From: Bradyrhizobium amphicarpaeae
GTDB taxonomy: Bacteria > Pseudomonadota > Alphaproteobacteria > Rhizobiales > Xanthobacteraceae
NCBI RefSeq assembly: GCF_002266435.3
Contig: NZ_CP029426.2
Coordinates: forward strand, 5,858,001 to 5,922,000
Length of the DNA stretch: 64,000 nucleotides
Direction: 5' to 3'
Below, piece by piece: positions 45,511 through 54,837 of the stretch. Every line of letters begins with the position of its first letter. Position 1 is the first letter of the stretch. The notes below the pieces were generated by a model. It had not been told where the DNA came from and ran no database searches. It was given only the letters and a program-made list of their open reading frames with translations. A program made the position numbers and the translations under genes.

Positions 45511-46254
45511 TCAGGCAAAGACGCGCGGGCGCAGTCCGGCGTGGAACCAGGTGATCATGGAATAGATGTCGTAGACGGGAAGCCCGACCTCGGCCTGAAG
45601 CGCGGCCGCATAAGGCGGCATGTTGGTGCATTCGAGCACGATCGCGCCGACATCGGGATTTTTGGCCACGAGCTCTTTGCCCGCCTCGACCACGTCACGC
45701 TCGGCCTGCGCGATGTCCATGTCGTCCTTCTCGGCCTTGATCAGCACGCGAAAGAACTCCTTGCCGTGCTCGGTGCCGACCAGCGGCGTGTCGAGCGGCA
45801 CCCCGGCGCCTTCGAGATGAGCCGGCGTCAAGGTCGAGCCCGACACCGTGACGAGGCCGACGCGCTTGCCCGGCGGCAAGGTCGCCTGCACCCACGGCAC
45901 CTGCATCAACGACGAGGTCGCGACCGGAACGCCGACGGCGGCCGCGATCTCCTTCTGAAACAGCGAGAGGAAGCCGCAATTGGTGGTGATGGCCTCCGCG
46001 CCGAGCCGCACCAGGTCTTTGGCGGCATCGATGAAGTCTGGCAGCAGGCCGGCCGCGCCCTTCAGCACCACCTTTTCGGGCGAAGCGCCGCTCACCACGC
46101 GATACAGCACCGGGAATGGCCAAGTCGTGCCGTTGCCCATGTCGCCGGGAATGCGGGGGAAGCGCGCTTCCAGCATCAGGATGCCGAGCGGCGCGCCATA
46201 GATGGCCTTGCCACCGCGGGCGATGCGTAGGGGCGAATTGGCTGAAACGGTCAT
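45511..46254 (-). CDS. Aspartate/glutamate racemase family protein
   Basis: A 247-residue member of the Asp/Glu/hydantoin racemase and maleate isomerase superfamily. The two catalytic cysteines are seen in EAITTNCGFLSLF and VLECTNMPPYA. Family members racemise amino acids, isomerise maleate or decarboxylate arylmalonate. It starts 10 bases after the DadA-like gene, in an operon with it and a ThDP enzyme. The combination suggests catabolism of an amino acid or a related chiral acid. The substrate is not determined. Confidence 0.85.
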   Translation of the reverse strand: MTVSANSPLRIARGGKAIYGAPLGILMLEARFPRIPGDMGNGTTWPFPVLYRVVSGASPEKVVLKGAAGLLPDFIDAAKDLVRLGAEAITTNCGFLSLFQKEIAAAVGVPVATSSLMQVPWVQATLPPGKRVGLVTVSGSTLTPAHLEGAGVPLDTPLVGTEHGKEFFRVLIKAEKDDMDIAQAERDVVEAGKELVAKNPDVGAIVLECTNMPPYAAALQAEVGLPVYDIYSMITWFHAGLRPRVFA

Positions 46255-46264
46255 GGCTGCGACC

Positions 46265-47530
46265 TCAGAGGAAGCGTTCGGGCGCGAAGGGAGTAAGCGA
46301 GATCTCCGGCGCCTTGCCGCTCAGGAGCTGCGCGACGAGCCGGCCGGTGCGGGCCGAGCCGACCAGGCCGACATGGCCGTGGCCGAAGGCGTAGACGATG
46401 TCGCGCGAGGCACGCGCATGACCGATGCAGGGCAATCCGTCCGGCATGCTCGGCCGGTGACCGAACCAGGTCTTGATACGCGAGGCGGGAATATCCTTCG
46501 GCAGTTTTGGAAACATGCTGAAGAGATGATCCCGCAGGATCTCGGCGCGCTTCCAGTTCGGCGCGGCCTCTAAGCCCGCGATCTCGACCGTGCCGGCGGC
46601 GCGCAGGCCCTTGTCGGTCCAGTTCACCACCATCTTGGCGTCGGACGCCATCATCGAGCTGCGCGGACCTGTTTCCGGATTCTCGATCATGACGTGATAG
46701 CCCCGCTCGGTCTCCAGCGGCAGCGGATCCCCGACCGATGCGGTGAGCTGTTTTGATCGGGCACCGGCAGCGACCACCGCGGCGTCACAAGCGATCTCGC
46801 CCGTCTCGGTAACGACGGCGACGAGCTTGTCGCCGTTCAGCCTCAAGCCGGTCGCCTTGGCGCGCACGTGCTCGGCACCGCCGGCGATCGCATGGTTGGC
46901 GAGCGCTGCGACATAAGCACCGGGATCGCGACAGCGGCCGGCCTCTTCCACCACCACGCCGAAGGTGTAACGCGGATGCAGATCGGGCTCACGCTGGCGC
47001 ATCTCGTCGGCGTTGAGCTCCATCCACTCCACGCCGACCTTCCGGCGCAGGCGCCAGCCGAGATCGTTGTCGAAATTGCCGCGCGCCGGAAACACATGCA
47101 TGACGCCGTTGCGCTCGACAAGCTCAGGCACGCCGGCTTCCTCGGCGAGCGTCCGGTGCAGCAGCGGCGCGTCCTTCAACAGGTCGCGCAGCGCAAACGC
47201 CGTCCTCTCGACCCGCGCCTCGGTCCAGCCTGCGAGCAGATATTTGACCAGCCAGGGCAGCGCCTTCGGCAAATAGGACCAGCGGATCGCCAGCGGCCCG
47301 AGCGGGTCCATCAGATAGCCCGGCACCTTCTTCCAGATGCCCGGCTCGGCCGGCGGGATCACCGAATGCGACGACAGCCAGCCGGCATTGCCGTAGCTTG
47401 CCGCCTGCTCGCCGCCGGGCTCGCCCGGATCGATCAGCGTGACGCGATGGCCTTCGCGCAGCGCCTCAATCGCGCTGATCACCCCGACCGCGCCGGCGCC
47501 GATGATCGCAACGTGCCGGCCGGTCGTCAT
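46265..47530 (-). CDS. DadA-like FAD-dependent amino acid dehydrogenase
   Basis: A 421-residue FAD oxidoreductase of the DAO family: N-terminal Rossmann motif HVAIIGAGAVGVISAIEALR, ASYGNAGWLSSHSVIPPAEP as in D-amino acid dehydrogenases, and C-terminal YAFGHGHVGLVGSARTGRLV. It should oxidise a D-amino acid or related amine to the keto acid. The ATG follows the stop of the ThDP gene by 3 bases, with AAGG inside the upstream gene, so translation is coupled. The racemase downstream could supply the D-isomer. Confidence 0.9.
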   Translation of the reverse strand: MTTGRHVAIIGAGAVGVISAIEALREGHRVTLIDPGEPGGEQAASYGNAGWLSSHSVIPPAEPGIWKKVPGYLMDPLGPLAIRWSYLPKALPWLVKYLLAGWTEARVERTAFALRDLLKDAPLLHRTLAEEAGVPELVERNGVMHVFPARGNFDNDLGWRLRRKVGVEWMELNADEMRQREPDLHPRYTFGVVVEEAGRCRDPGAYVAALANHAIAGGAEHVRAKATGLRLNGDKLVAVVTETGEIACDAAVVAAGARSKQLTASVGDPLPLETERGYHVMIENPETGPRSSMMASDAKMVVNWTDKGLRAAGTVEIAGLEAAPNWKRAEILRDHLFSMFPKLPKDIPASRIKTWFGHRPSMPDGLPCIGHARASRDIVYAFGHGHVGLVGSARTGRLVAQLLSGKAPEISLTPFAPERFL

Positions 47531-47533
47531 CGT

Positions 47534-49195
47534 TTACGCCTTCACCGTAGGCGCAAAGTCCTTGCCGACCGACATCGCGCGCGGATCGATGATGCAGTGG
47601 AGGATCGACGGCTTGCCGGAGGCCAGCGCACGCTCGAATGCCGGCGCGAATTCTTCCGTGCGCTCGACGCGCTCGCCATGGCCGCCGAACGCCTTCGCGT
47701 ACATCGCGAAATCCGGGTTCTTGAGCTGGGTGCCGACGACGCGGCCGGGATAGTCGCGCTCCTGGTGCATGCGGATGGTGCCGTATTGCGAATTGTCGAC
47801 GACGATGACGACCAGGGCTGCGTCATACTGCACGGCGGTCGCGAATTCCTGGCCGTTCATCAGGAAGCAACCGTCACCGGCAAAGGCGACGACGGTGCGA
47901 TCCGGATATTGCCGCTTGGCCAGCACCGCCGCCGGCACGCCGTAGCCCATCGAGCCCGACGTCGGCGCCAGCTGCGCCGCAAAGCTGTGGAAGCGGTGAT
48001 GACGATGGATCCATCCGGCATAATTGCCGGCGCCGTTGCAGACGATGGCGTCCTTCGGCAGCCGGTCGCGCAGCCAGGTCATGACCTGACCGTACTGGAA
48101 CGTGCCCGGCAGCTCGCGCGCCTTGTCGGTCCAGGCGAGATAATCGGCATGCGCCCTGGCGGCCTCGCCCTTCCAGGCCACCGCTCCTGACGGCTTCAGC
48201 GTCTCGACGGCGGCGGCGAATGCTGCGGGCGAAGCCTGGATCGCAAGTGTCGGCTGATAGACCCGGCCGAGCTCTTCGGAGCCGGGGTGAACGTGGATCA
48301 GCTTCTGCTGCGGGGTCGGAATGTCGAGCAGCGTATAGGACGAGGACGGCATCTCCGACATGCGACCGCCGATGAGAAGAACGACATCGGCGTTGTCGAT
48401 GCGCGCCTTCAGGCCCGGGCTCGGTCCGATGCCGAGATCGCCGGCATAGTGCGAATGGTCGGCGTCGATCAGCGAGGCCCGGCGGAACGAGGTCGCAACC
48501 GGCAGGTCGAACCGCTCGGCAAAACGCGCGATGCTCCTGGTGGCTTCCTCGGTCCAGCGCGAGCCGCCGAGGATGACGAGCGGCGCCTTGGCGCCGGCGA
48601 GCATCGCTGCAAGCTTGTCGATATCCGCCGGCGCAGGCCAGCTCACGGCCGGCTCGATGCGCATGGCATCGGCAACGGCGGCGGTCTCGGTCAGCATGTT
48701 CTCCGGCAGCGCGATCACGACGGGACCGGGGCGACCCTGCATGGCGACGCGGAAGGCGCGCGCCACCAGCTCCGGAATGCGATCGGGACGGTCGATCTCG
48801 ACCGCCCATTTCGCCATAGAGCCGAACACCGCCTTGTAGTCGAGCTCCTGGAACGCCTCGCGCTCGCGCATGCCGGTGTCGACCTGGCCGACGAACAGAA
48901 TCATCGGCGTCGAATCCTGCATCGCGATGTGGACGCCGTGGCTGGCATTGGTCGCGCCGGGACCGCGGGTGACGAAGCAGACGCCGGGCCGGCCCGTAAG
49001 CTTGCCATAAGCTTCCGCCATCATCGCAGCACCACCCTCGGCGCGGCAGATCATGACGTCGATCGGGCTGTCATGCAGCGCATCGAGCGCCGCCAGATAG
49101 CTCTCGCCCGGCACGCAGGTGACGCGCTCGACGCCTTGGGCGACGAGCTGATCGATCAGGATCTGGCCCCCGGTGCGGGTGTTGCGGATGGTCAT
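47534..49195 (-). CDS. Thiamine diphosphate-binding enzyme (acetolactate synthase-like)
   Basis: A 553-residue ThDP enzyme of the IlvB/POX/benzoylformate decarboxylase group. The PYR domain has the catalytic Glu in ICRAEGGAAMMAEAYG, a central domain holds the middle, and the PP domain has GDGCFLMNGQEFATA with the later Asn in VVDNSQYG for Mg-diphosphate binding. The ATG at 49195 with GAGGGAG upstream was preferred to an 83-codon in-frame extension. It probably decarboxylates or ligates the 2-keto acid made by the neighbouring flavoprotein. The operon heads leftward. Confidence 0.9.
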   Translation of the reverse strand: MTIRNTRTGGQILIDQLVAQGVERVTCVPGESYLAALDALHDSPIDVMICRAEGGAAMMAEAYGKLTGRPGVCFVTRGPGATNASHGVHIAMQDSTPMILFVGQVDTGMREREAFQELDYKAVFGSMAKWAVEIDRPDRIPELVARAFRVAMQGRPGPVVIALPENMLTETAAVADAMRIEPAVSWPAPADIDKLAAMLAGAKAPLVILGGSRWTEEATRSIARFAERFDLPVATSFRRASLIDADHSHYAGDLGIGPSPGLKARIDNADVVLLIGGRMSEMPSSSYTLLDIPTPQQKLIHVHPGSEELGRVYQPTLAIQASPAAFAAAVETLKPSGAVAWKGEAARAHADYLAWTDKARELPGTFQYGQVMTWLRDRLPKDAIVCNGAGNYAGWIHRHHRFHSFAAQLAPTSGSMGYGVPAAVLAKRQYPDRTVVAFAGDGCFLMNGQEFATAVQYDAALVVIVVDNSQYGTIRMHQERDYPGRVVGTQLKNPDFAMYAKAFGGHGERVERTEEFAPAFERALASGKPSILHCIIDPRAMSVGKDFAPTVKA

Positions 49196-49621
49196 GTCGG
49201 CTCCCTCAGGGCTTTGGCAATGCGTCGCTGGTCGGAGACTGCGTAAGACAGCGCGGGAGAGCACGCAAGGTCGAAAGGCGATCAGAGCCTGCGCAGGCGT
49301 CATGCCCGTCCGTGCCGTTTGCACGACCGCCTGTTCGCGATGAGGTGACGGCTTGACTCCCACGCATGGCGCAACAGCTGGTCCTCCAACTTCCGCTATC
49401 GACGTACGACCGCCTCTTTCGTCGGATCGGGATGGCCGACACATGCGCCGAAACCGAACTTCGCTAAAGTGGAATATTTTCGTTCACGTGGATTGATAGA
49501 GGGCGACACGGCCGCGATGGCGTAGCCAGACGGCGAACCCGCTCGCCGCCACCAAGCGACGGCTACCGGGCTTTGGCGTTTTCGTTTACGGTCGGCGGAC
49601 CACATCGTCGAGGACACCGGA
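49196..49621. other. 426-bp divergent intergenic region, no gene recognised
   Basis: The stretch separates the leftward ThDP-enzyme operon from the rightward racemase gene and must hold both promoters. Long frames from the flanks continue into it but show no family sequence, so no gene is called. A locally AT-rich patch (about 49468-49500) is the likeliest promoter area. No clear palindromic operator or sigma motif was seen. Confidence 0.6.
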
Positions 49622-50311
49622 ATGCAGACCATCGGCCTGATCGGGGGCATGAGCTGGGAGAGCACGACGCTTTACTACAAGCTGATCAACGAGCGGGTCC
49701 GCGATCGCATGGGCAAGCTGCATTCGGCGCCGCTGCTGCTTTATTCCTACGATTTCGAGGACATCAAGCAGATGCAATACGGCGGCCGCTGGAGCGAGGC
49801 GGCGGCCAGCCTGGCGGAGGTCGCGCGGCGTCTCGAAGGCGCCGGCGCACGGGCGATCGTGCTGTGCACGAACACGATGCACAAGCTGGCGCCCGACATC
49901 GTCTCCAGCGTGACCATTCCGTTCATTCACATCGGTGACGCGACGGCGCAACGGATCCGGGCGAGGGGATACCGGCGGGTCGGGCTGCTCGGCACCAGAT
50001 TCACGATGGAGGAGGACTTCTACATCGACCGGCTGCGCGCACATGATCTCGACGTGCTGGTGCCTCCTCCCGAGGCGCGCGCCGACGTCAACCGCATCAT
50101 CTACGACGAGCTCTGTCTTGGCGTTGTCGCCGATCCTTCCCGCCGCCGCTATCGGGAGGTGATGGCGGCGCTGGTGGCCGCCGGCGCGGAGTGCATCATC
50201 CTGGGCTGCACCGAGATCACGATGCTGGTCGGCCCTGACGACACCTCGGTCGAGACGTTCGACACCACGGCCATTCATGCGGAGACGGCCGCCGATTTCG
50301 CGATCGGATGA
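49622..50311 (+). CDS. Aspartate/glutamate racemase (YgeA/RacX type)
   Basis: A 229-residue amino-acid racemase. The start MQTIGLIGGMSWESTTLYYK is typical of YgeA-type proteins, and the two catalytic cysteines are in IVLCTNTMHK and ILGCTEITML. GAGGACACC precedes the ATG. It is divergent from the ThDP-enzyme operon, which ends in another, unrelated-subgroup racemase. It is the only gene on its transcript; a palindromic repeat follows its stop. Confidence 0.93.
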   Translation: MQTIGLIGGMSWESTTLYYKLINERVRDRMGKLHSAPLLLYSYDFEDIKQMQYGGRWSEAAASLAEVARRLEGAGARAIVLCTNTMHKLAPDIVSSVTIPFIHIGDATAQRIRARGYRRVGLLGTRFTMEEDFYIDRLRAHDLDVLVPPPEARADVNRIIYDELCLGVVADPSRRRYREVMAALVAAGAECIILGCTEITMLVGPDDTSVETFDTTAIHAETAADFAIG

Positions 50312-50329
50312 TCTTGAGCACCGCTCTCT

Positions 50330-50453
50330 CCACGTCATTGCGAGCCCAGCGACTTGTCCGCCGAAGCCTTTGGCGAAGGCGGGCGCAATCCAGCATCCCT
50401 CCATGGAAAGACTCTGGATTGCTTCGTCGCAAGAGCTCCTCGCAATGACGTGG
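50330..50453. repeat. Palindromic repeat (CGTCATTGCGAG type), second copy
   Basis: The ends CCACGTCATTGCGAG and CTCGCAATGACGTGG pair perfectly over about 14 bases. An inner CGCAATCCAGCA pairs with CTGGATTGCTTCG. It belongs to the family of the repeat inside the kdp operon (19164-19250), with a longer middle. It lies between the convergent racemase and uxuA genes and may terminate both. Confidence 0.85.
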
Positions 50454-50468
50454 ATGGGGCGGTGGCCT

Positions 50469-51659
50469 TCACCGATGCTCGATCGCGCGGATCGCGCCGC
50501 GGAGCTCGGCAAGGCCGCGGAGGCGGCCGATGGCGGTGTAGCCGGGGTTGGTGCGCTTGGTCGCCGCGAGGTCGTCGAGCATGCGGTGGCCGTGATCGGG
50601 GCGGAACACGATCTGCTTGTCGGGCGAACGTCGCGCGTTCTCCTTCAACAGCGCCTTGAGCACCGCGACCATGTCGACGTCGCCGTCGAGATGATCGGAT
50701 TCGTGGAATGACAGCCCGTCCGCCTCGCGCCTGGTGGCGCGCAGATGCGCAAAGGCGATGCGGGGGCCGAAGCGTTCGGCCATCTCGGGCAGATTGTTTT
50801 CCGCGCGCACGCCGAGCGAGCCCGTGCACAGGCAGATGCCGTTGGCTCTGGACGGCACGGCGTCGAACAGCGCCTGATAATCGTCCGCTGAGGACGCAAT
50901 ACGCGGCAAGCCGAACAAGGGGCGCGGCGGGTCGTCCGGATGCAGCGTCAAGGACACCCCGAGCTGCTCGGCCACCGGCGTCACGCGCGCGAGGAATTCA
51001 GCGAGATGCTGCCGCAGGATTTTTGGCGTGATGTCGCGATAGGTCTCCAGCCGGTCACGGAACTGCGGAATGGTCATCGGCTCGGTGGTCGATCCCGGCA
51101 GCGCGCTGGCGATGACCATGACGAGATAGTCGATATCGGCCCGGCTCATCTGCTCGAACAGCGCCTTCGCGCGCGCCTGCTGCTCGGGCGAGTATTCCTG
51201 AACTGCCGCCGGGCGCTTCAGGATATGCAACTCGAAGGCAGCAAAGCGATCCTGGTCGAAGCGCATGGCGCGGGCGCCGTTCGGCAGCTCCCATTCGAGA
51301 TCGGTGCGGCACCAATCGACCACCGGCATGAAATTATAGCAGATGATCTTGATGCCGGCGGCCGCGACGGCTTCGAGGCTCGCGATCCACGCCTCGATCG
51401 ACTTCGTCGCCTTGCCGCCGAGACGCTTGACGTCGTCGGGGATCGGAATCGACTCCACCACCGACCAGGTCAGCTGCGAGCGGCCGGGCTGGCCGTTCTC
51501 GATGAAGTTCTTGCGCTCCTCGACCGCCTTGCGTGTCCACGCCTCGCCGATCGGCACCTGATGCAGCGCCGAGACGATGTCGCTCGCCCCGGCCTGCCTG
51601 ACATCGTCGAGCGAGACCGGATCGTCGGGCCCGTACCAGCGCCAACCTTCGAGCATCAT
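50469..51659 (-). CDS. uxuA: Mannonate dehydratase
   Basis: UxuA dehydrates D-mannonate to 2-keto-3-deoxygluconate in hexuronate breakdown. The 396 residues have the usual length. Signatures are MLEGWRWYGPDDPVSL at the N-terminus, CYNFMPVVDWCRTDL, metal-ligand region TLHPDDPPRPLFG, CTGSLG and FRPDHGHRMLDD near the end. GGGAGA stands before the double ATG at 51659. It is the last gene of the leftward uronate operon, 12 bases after the polyol dehydrogenase. Confidence 0.96.
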   Translation of the reverse strand: MMLEGWRWYGPDDPVSLDDVRQAGASDIVSALHQVPIGEAWTRKAVEERKNFIENGQPGRSQLTWSVVESIPIPDDVKRLGGKATKSIEAWIASLEAVAAAGIKIICYNFMPVVDWCRTDLEWELPNGARAMRFDQDRFAAFELHILKRPAAVQEYSPEQQARAKALFEQMSRADIDYLVMVIASALPGSTTEPMTIPQFRDRLETYRDITPKILRQHLAEFLARVTPVAEQLGVSLTLHPDDPPRPLFGLPRIASSADDYQALFDAVPSRANGICLCTGSLGVRAENNLPEMAERFGPRIAFAHLRATRREADGLSFHESDHLDGDVDMVAVLKALLKENARRSPDKQIVFRPDHGHRMLDDLAATKRTNPGYTAIGRLRGLAELRGAIRAIEHR

Positions 51660-51671
51660 GGATATCTCCCT

Positions 51672-52721
51672 TCAGTTCGCGGTCAGCACGACCTTGACGC
51701 TCTGTGAGCGGTCGAGCGCCAGCCGCAGCGCATCGGGCGCGGTCGACAGCGGTCGCTCGGCCGTGACCAGCGACAACACGTCGATGCTGCCGTTGGAGAT
51801 CAACTCCACGGCGGTTGCGAATTCGAAGCCGAACCGGAACGAGCCGCGCAGATCGATCTCCTTGGCCATCACCGCATTCGACGGCGTCGGGATCTGGCCG
51901 CCCGGCAGATTGCCGATCTGCACCACCACGCCGCCGCGCCTGACGATGCCGATGGCGCTGGCGAGGCCAGCCGCCGTGCCCGAGACCTCGAAGGCGACGT
52001 CATAGGGGCGCGACGCGGCCTGCGCCTTCAGACCCTCCTCACCGGCCGAGACGTTCTCGACATGCGAGGCGCCGAGCCGGCTTGCAAACGCCAGCGGCGC
52101 CGGCGCAATGTCGGCGACCGTGATGTCGGTCATGCCGGCGCGGCGCGCGGCGAGCATGGTCAGAAGCCCGATCGGACCGGCACCGAAGATGATGCCGCGC
52201 TTGCCTTCGATGTTGCCGGCGCGCGCGACGGCGTGCAGGCAGACCGCCAGCGGTTCGGCGAGCGCCGCGGCCTGGTAGGACACGTGATCCGGGATCTTCA
52301 CGCACTGCGCGGGGATAGCATCGAAATAATTGGCAAAGCCGCCCTGCATGTGCGGCGTCTTCGAGGCCGAGCCCATGAAGTAGATGTTCTCGCATAGGTT
52401 CGGCCGGCCCTCGCGGCAGGCGACGCAATGGCCGCACCAGCGCGACGGATTGACGGCGACGCGGTCGCCGACTTTCAGATTGGCGGCAGCGCCGGAAATT
52501 TCCACGACCTCGCCCGAAATCTCGTGGCCGAGCACCAGCGGCGACTTCACCACGAAGTCGCCGGTTCGCGCGTGCCGGAAGTAGTGCATGTCCGAGCCGC
52601 AGATGCCGCCGGCGCCGAAGCGAATCCGCACCATGCCCTGGCTGAGCTTCTCGAGCGGGTGCTCGACCATGCGGAGGTCTTCGGGGCCGAACAGGGTCGC
52701 GGCGAGAGCGGTGGAGGTCAT
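51672..52721 (-). CDS. Zinc-dependent alcohol dehydrogenase (L-idonate 5-dehydrogenase-like)
   Basis: A 349-residue medium-chain dehydrogenase. Catalytic zinc residues lie in GGICGSDMHYF and LGHEISGEVVE, the structural zinc site is CGHCVACREGRPNLC, and the NAD-binding region is GAGPIGLLTMLAARRAG. Closest by eye to L-idonate/sorbitol dehydrogenases. Its ATG overlaps the stop of the TRAP large permease by 4 bases. In this locus it may oxidise an aldonate or polyol that feeds into the mannonate/KDG route. Confidence 0.9.
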   Translation of the reverse strand: MTSTALAATLFGPEDLRMVEHPLEKLSQGMVRIRFGAGGICGSDMHYFRHARTGDFVVKSPLVLGHEISGEVVEISGAAANLKVGDRVAVNPSRWCGHCVACREGRPNLCENIYFMGSASKTPHMQGGFANYFDAIPAQCVKIPDHVSYQAAALAEPLAVCLHAVARAGNIEGKRGIIFGAGPIGLLTMLAARRAGMTDITVADIAPAPLAFASRLGASHVENVSAGEEGLKAQAASRPYDVAFEVSGTAAGLASAIGIVRRGGVVVQIGNLPGGQIPTPSNAVMAKEIDLRGSFRFGFEFATAVELISNGSIDVLSLVTAERPLSTAPDALRLALDRSQSVKVVLTAN

Positions 52722-54124
52722 TTGGAGAGTCCCATGTATTTTGGCAGCCAGAGGGTCAGTTCGGGAATGTAGGTGATCGCGATCAGCGCGAGCATCAGCG
52801 GCACCAGCCAGGGCAGGATCGCGACCGTGGTGCGCTCGACCGAGAGTTTTGCGACGCGCGCGAGCACGAACAGCACCATTCCCAATGGTGGATGCAACAG
52901 GCCGATCATCAGGTTCAGCGTCATGATCAGGCCGAAGTGGATCGGGTCGATGCCGAGCTTGAGCACGATCGGCAGCAGGATCGGCACCAGAATGGTGATC
53001 GCGGCCGTGGTGTCGATGAAGCAGCCGACGAACAGGATCAGCACGTTGGCGAGCGCCAGAAACACCCATTTGTTGTGGGTGACGCTGAGCATCCAGTCCG
53101 ACAGCGTCTGCGCCGCCTGCGACACCGTCAGCAGCCAGGCGAAGATCGAGGCCGCGGTGACGATGAACAGCACCGAGGCCGTGGTCTCGATGGTGTCGAA
53201 GGTCGCCTTGGCAACGGTCTGGAACGTCATGGTGCGGTAGCGCACGAGGCCGAGGAACAGCGACCAGATCACGGCGGCGACCGCGGCTTCCGTCGGCGTG
53301 AACCAGCCCAGCGTCATGCCGCCGATCAGGATCACCGGCGCCATCAGCGCCATCACCGCCGAAAAGTCGAAATACCAGTCGATCACCAGCAACGTGCCGA
53401 GGCCGATGGCGACGGCGATGTTGACCGAGAGGCCGGCCATCACCATCAGCCAGATCGTCATCGGGAAGGACAGCACGATCAGGATCTCGAGCCCGGCCGA
53501 GCCGAGCTGCGGCCAGGAGAAGGGGGTATCGCTGCCCCATTTGTTCTTGTGCGCGAAATAGGTGACGGTCGCCATCATGAACAGCGTCAACACGATGCCC
53601 GGAATGACGCCGCCCAGGAACAGCGCACCGATCGAGACGTTGGCCATCATGCCGTAGATCACGAAGGGCAGCGACGGCGGGATGATCGGCCCGAGCGTCG
53701 CCGAGGCCGCGGTGACGCCGACCGAGAACTCGGTGGAGTAGCCATGGTCCTTCATCGCCTTGATCTCGATGGTGCCAAGACCGGCGGCGTCCGCGATCGC
53801 GGTGCCGGACATGCCGGAGAAGATCACCGAGCCGATGATGTTGACGTGGCCGAGGCCACCGCGCATCCACCCGACCAGGGCCACCGCGAACTTGTAGATG
53901 CGGCCGGTGACGCCGGCGATGTTCATGAGGTTGCCGGCCAGGATGAAGAACGGCACGGCAAGCAAGGGAAAGCTCTCAACGCCGGCGATCATGCGCTGCG
54001 CCAGCGTGACGTCGGGTGTCACCCCGCTGACCAGGATGTAGAGCAGCGACGACGCGGCCATGGCGATCGCCACGGGAACGCCGAGCAGCATCAGGACCAG
54101 AAAGCCTCCGAGCAACAGCAGCAT
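52718..54124 (-). CDS. dctM: TRAP transporter large permease (DctM-type)
   Basis: A 468-residue membrane protein of the DctM family: GVPVAIAMAASSLLYILVSG near the start, GMSGTAIADAAGLGTIEI, IIPPSLPFVIYG, GWFTPTEAAVAAVIWS and GCFIDTTAAITILVPIL. It is the translocating subunit of the uronate TRAP system. dctQ ends 2 bases upstream, and the dehydrogenase starts within its stop. It is the second TRAP large permease in the window and is not closely similar to the one at 32098. Confidence 0.95.
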   Translation of the reverse strand: MLLLLGGFLVLMLLGVPVAIAMAASSLLYILVSGVTPDVTLAQRMIAGVESFPLLAVPFFILAGNLMNIAGVTGRIYKFAVALVGWMRGGLGHVNIIGSVIFSGMSGTAIADAAGLGTIEIKAMKDHGYSTEFSVGVTAASATLGPIIPPSLPFVIYGMMANVSIGALFLGGVIPGIVLTLFMMATVTYFAHKNKWGSDTPFSWPQLGSAGLEILIVLSFPMTIWLMVMAGLSVNIAVAIGLGTLLVIDWYFDFSAVMALMAPVILIGGMTLGWFTPTEAAVAAVIWSLFLGLVRYRTMTFQTVAKATFDTIETTASVLFIVTAASIFAWLLTVSQAAQTLSDWMLSVTHNKWVFLALANVLILFVGCFIDTTAAITILVPILLPIVLKLGIDPIHFGLIMTLNLMIGLLHPPLGMVLFVLARVAKLSVERTTVAILPWLVPLMLALIAITYIPELTLWLPKYMGLSK

Positions 54125-54126
54125 GA

Positions 54127-54705
54127 TTATATCTCCGATCCGTCGTAGGCGCCGGGTCGTTCGAGGACCGAGTAGCCTTGCCGCCAGTGTTGCAGCGCTG
54201 CCTGCAACGAACGCAGGAACATCAGCACGAAGCCGAGCAGCACGGCGTAATAGACGTAGTTCTTGGGAAAATTGATCGTGGTCATCTGCTCGTCGCCGAT
54301 GATCTGGATGTAGACCCAGACCAGCTTGACGGCGTAGCCGAAGAAGACGATCCGGATCAGGTCGATCAATGTCGACAGCGCGCGCCCCACGGGTTGGGGC
54401 AGATAGCGGTAGACGAGATCAACCTGGATGTGGCGCGACAGCCGCACGCACATCGAGGCGCCGATGAAGACCACGCCGATCAGGCAATAGGTCGCGATCT
54501 CCTCGGTCCAGGCATAGCTGTCGTTGAGCACGTAGCGGGTGAAGAACTGGAGGAAGACGGCGAGCGCCATCACCCAGAAGATCGCAAGCGCCACCCAGTC
54601 CTCGAACGCGTAGACGCCGAGGTCGACCTTCGGCACCGCCTCCTCCTCGAAGGTATGGGCGATCTCGTCCGCGGTGATCTGCCGGTGGATTTCGGCGGTG
54701 GTCAT
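54127..54705 (-). CDS. dctQ: TRAP transporter small permease (DctQ-type)
   Basis: A 192-residue protein with four membrane helices (about 33-55, 70-90, 110-130 and 150-170). The DctQ pattern FFTRYVLNDSYAWTEEIATY is seen after the first helix, and SRHIQVDLVYRYLP follows the second. GGAGAGGAGC precedes the ATG. The large permease gene starts 2 bases after it. The binding-protein gene lies upstream beyond a palindromic repeat. Confidence 0.92.
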   Translation of the reverse strand: MTTAEIHRQITADEIAHTFEEEAVPKVDLGVYAFEDWVALAIFWVMALAVFLQFFTRYVLNDSYAWTEEIATYCLIGVVFIGASMCVRLSRHIQVDLVYRYLPQPVGRALSTLIDLIRIVFFGYAVKLVWVYIQIIGDEQMTTINFPKNYVYYAVLLGFVLMFLRSLQAALQHWRQGYSVLERPGAYDGSEI

Positions 54706-54724
54706 GGGTTGCTCCTCTCCAAAT

Positions 54725-54830
54725 CGTCGTTCCGGGATGGTGCGCTAGCACCAGACCGGAACCTCGATATCCCAGGTGCGCAATTGCGTACCTTGGGGTG
54801 CGGTCCTATGGACCGCCCCGGGATGACGAC
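54725..54830. repeat. Palindromic repeat (CGTCGTTCCGGGATGG type) within the uronate operon
   Basis: The ends CGTCGTTCCGGG (54725) and CCCCGGGATGACGAC (54816-54830) pair, and inner hairpins TGGTGCGCTAGCACCA and GCGGTCCTATGGACCGC are visible. It fills the 132-bp spacer between dctP and dctQ. As in the kdp operon, a long hairpin interrupts an otherwise tight operon just after the highest-demand gene, and may uncouple binding-protein levels from permease levels. Confidence 0.75.
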
Positions 54831-54837
54831 TAGGTCG

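Noticed and set aside
49196..49444. 83-codon N-terminal extension of the ThDP enzyme
   Set aside because: The extension has no family similarity, while the ATG at 49195 has a strong ribosome-binding site and begins the normal PYR domain.
52722..53870. Upstream extension of the idonate dehydrogenase frame across the TRAP permease
   Set aside because: It runs antiparallel in reading register through the middle of dctM and is not coding in that frame; the ATG overlapping the dctM stop is the natural start.
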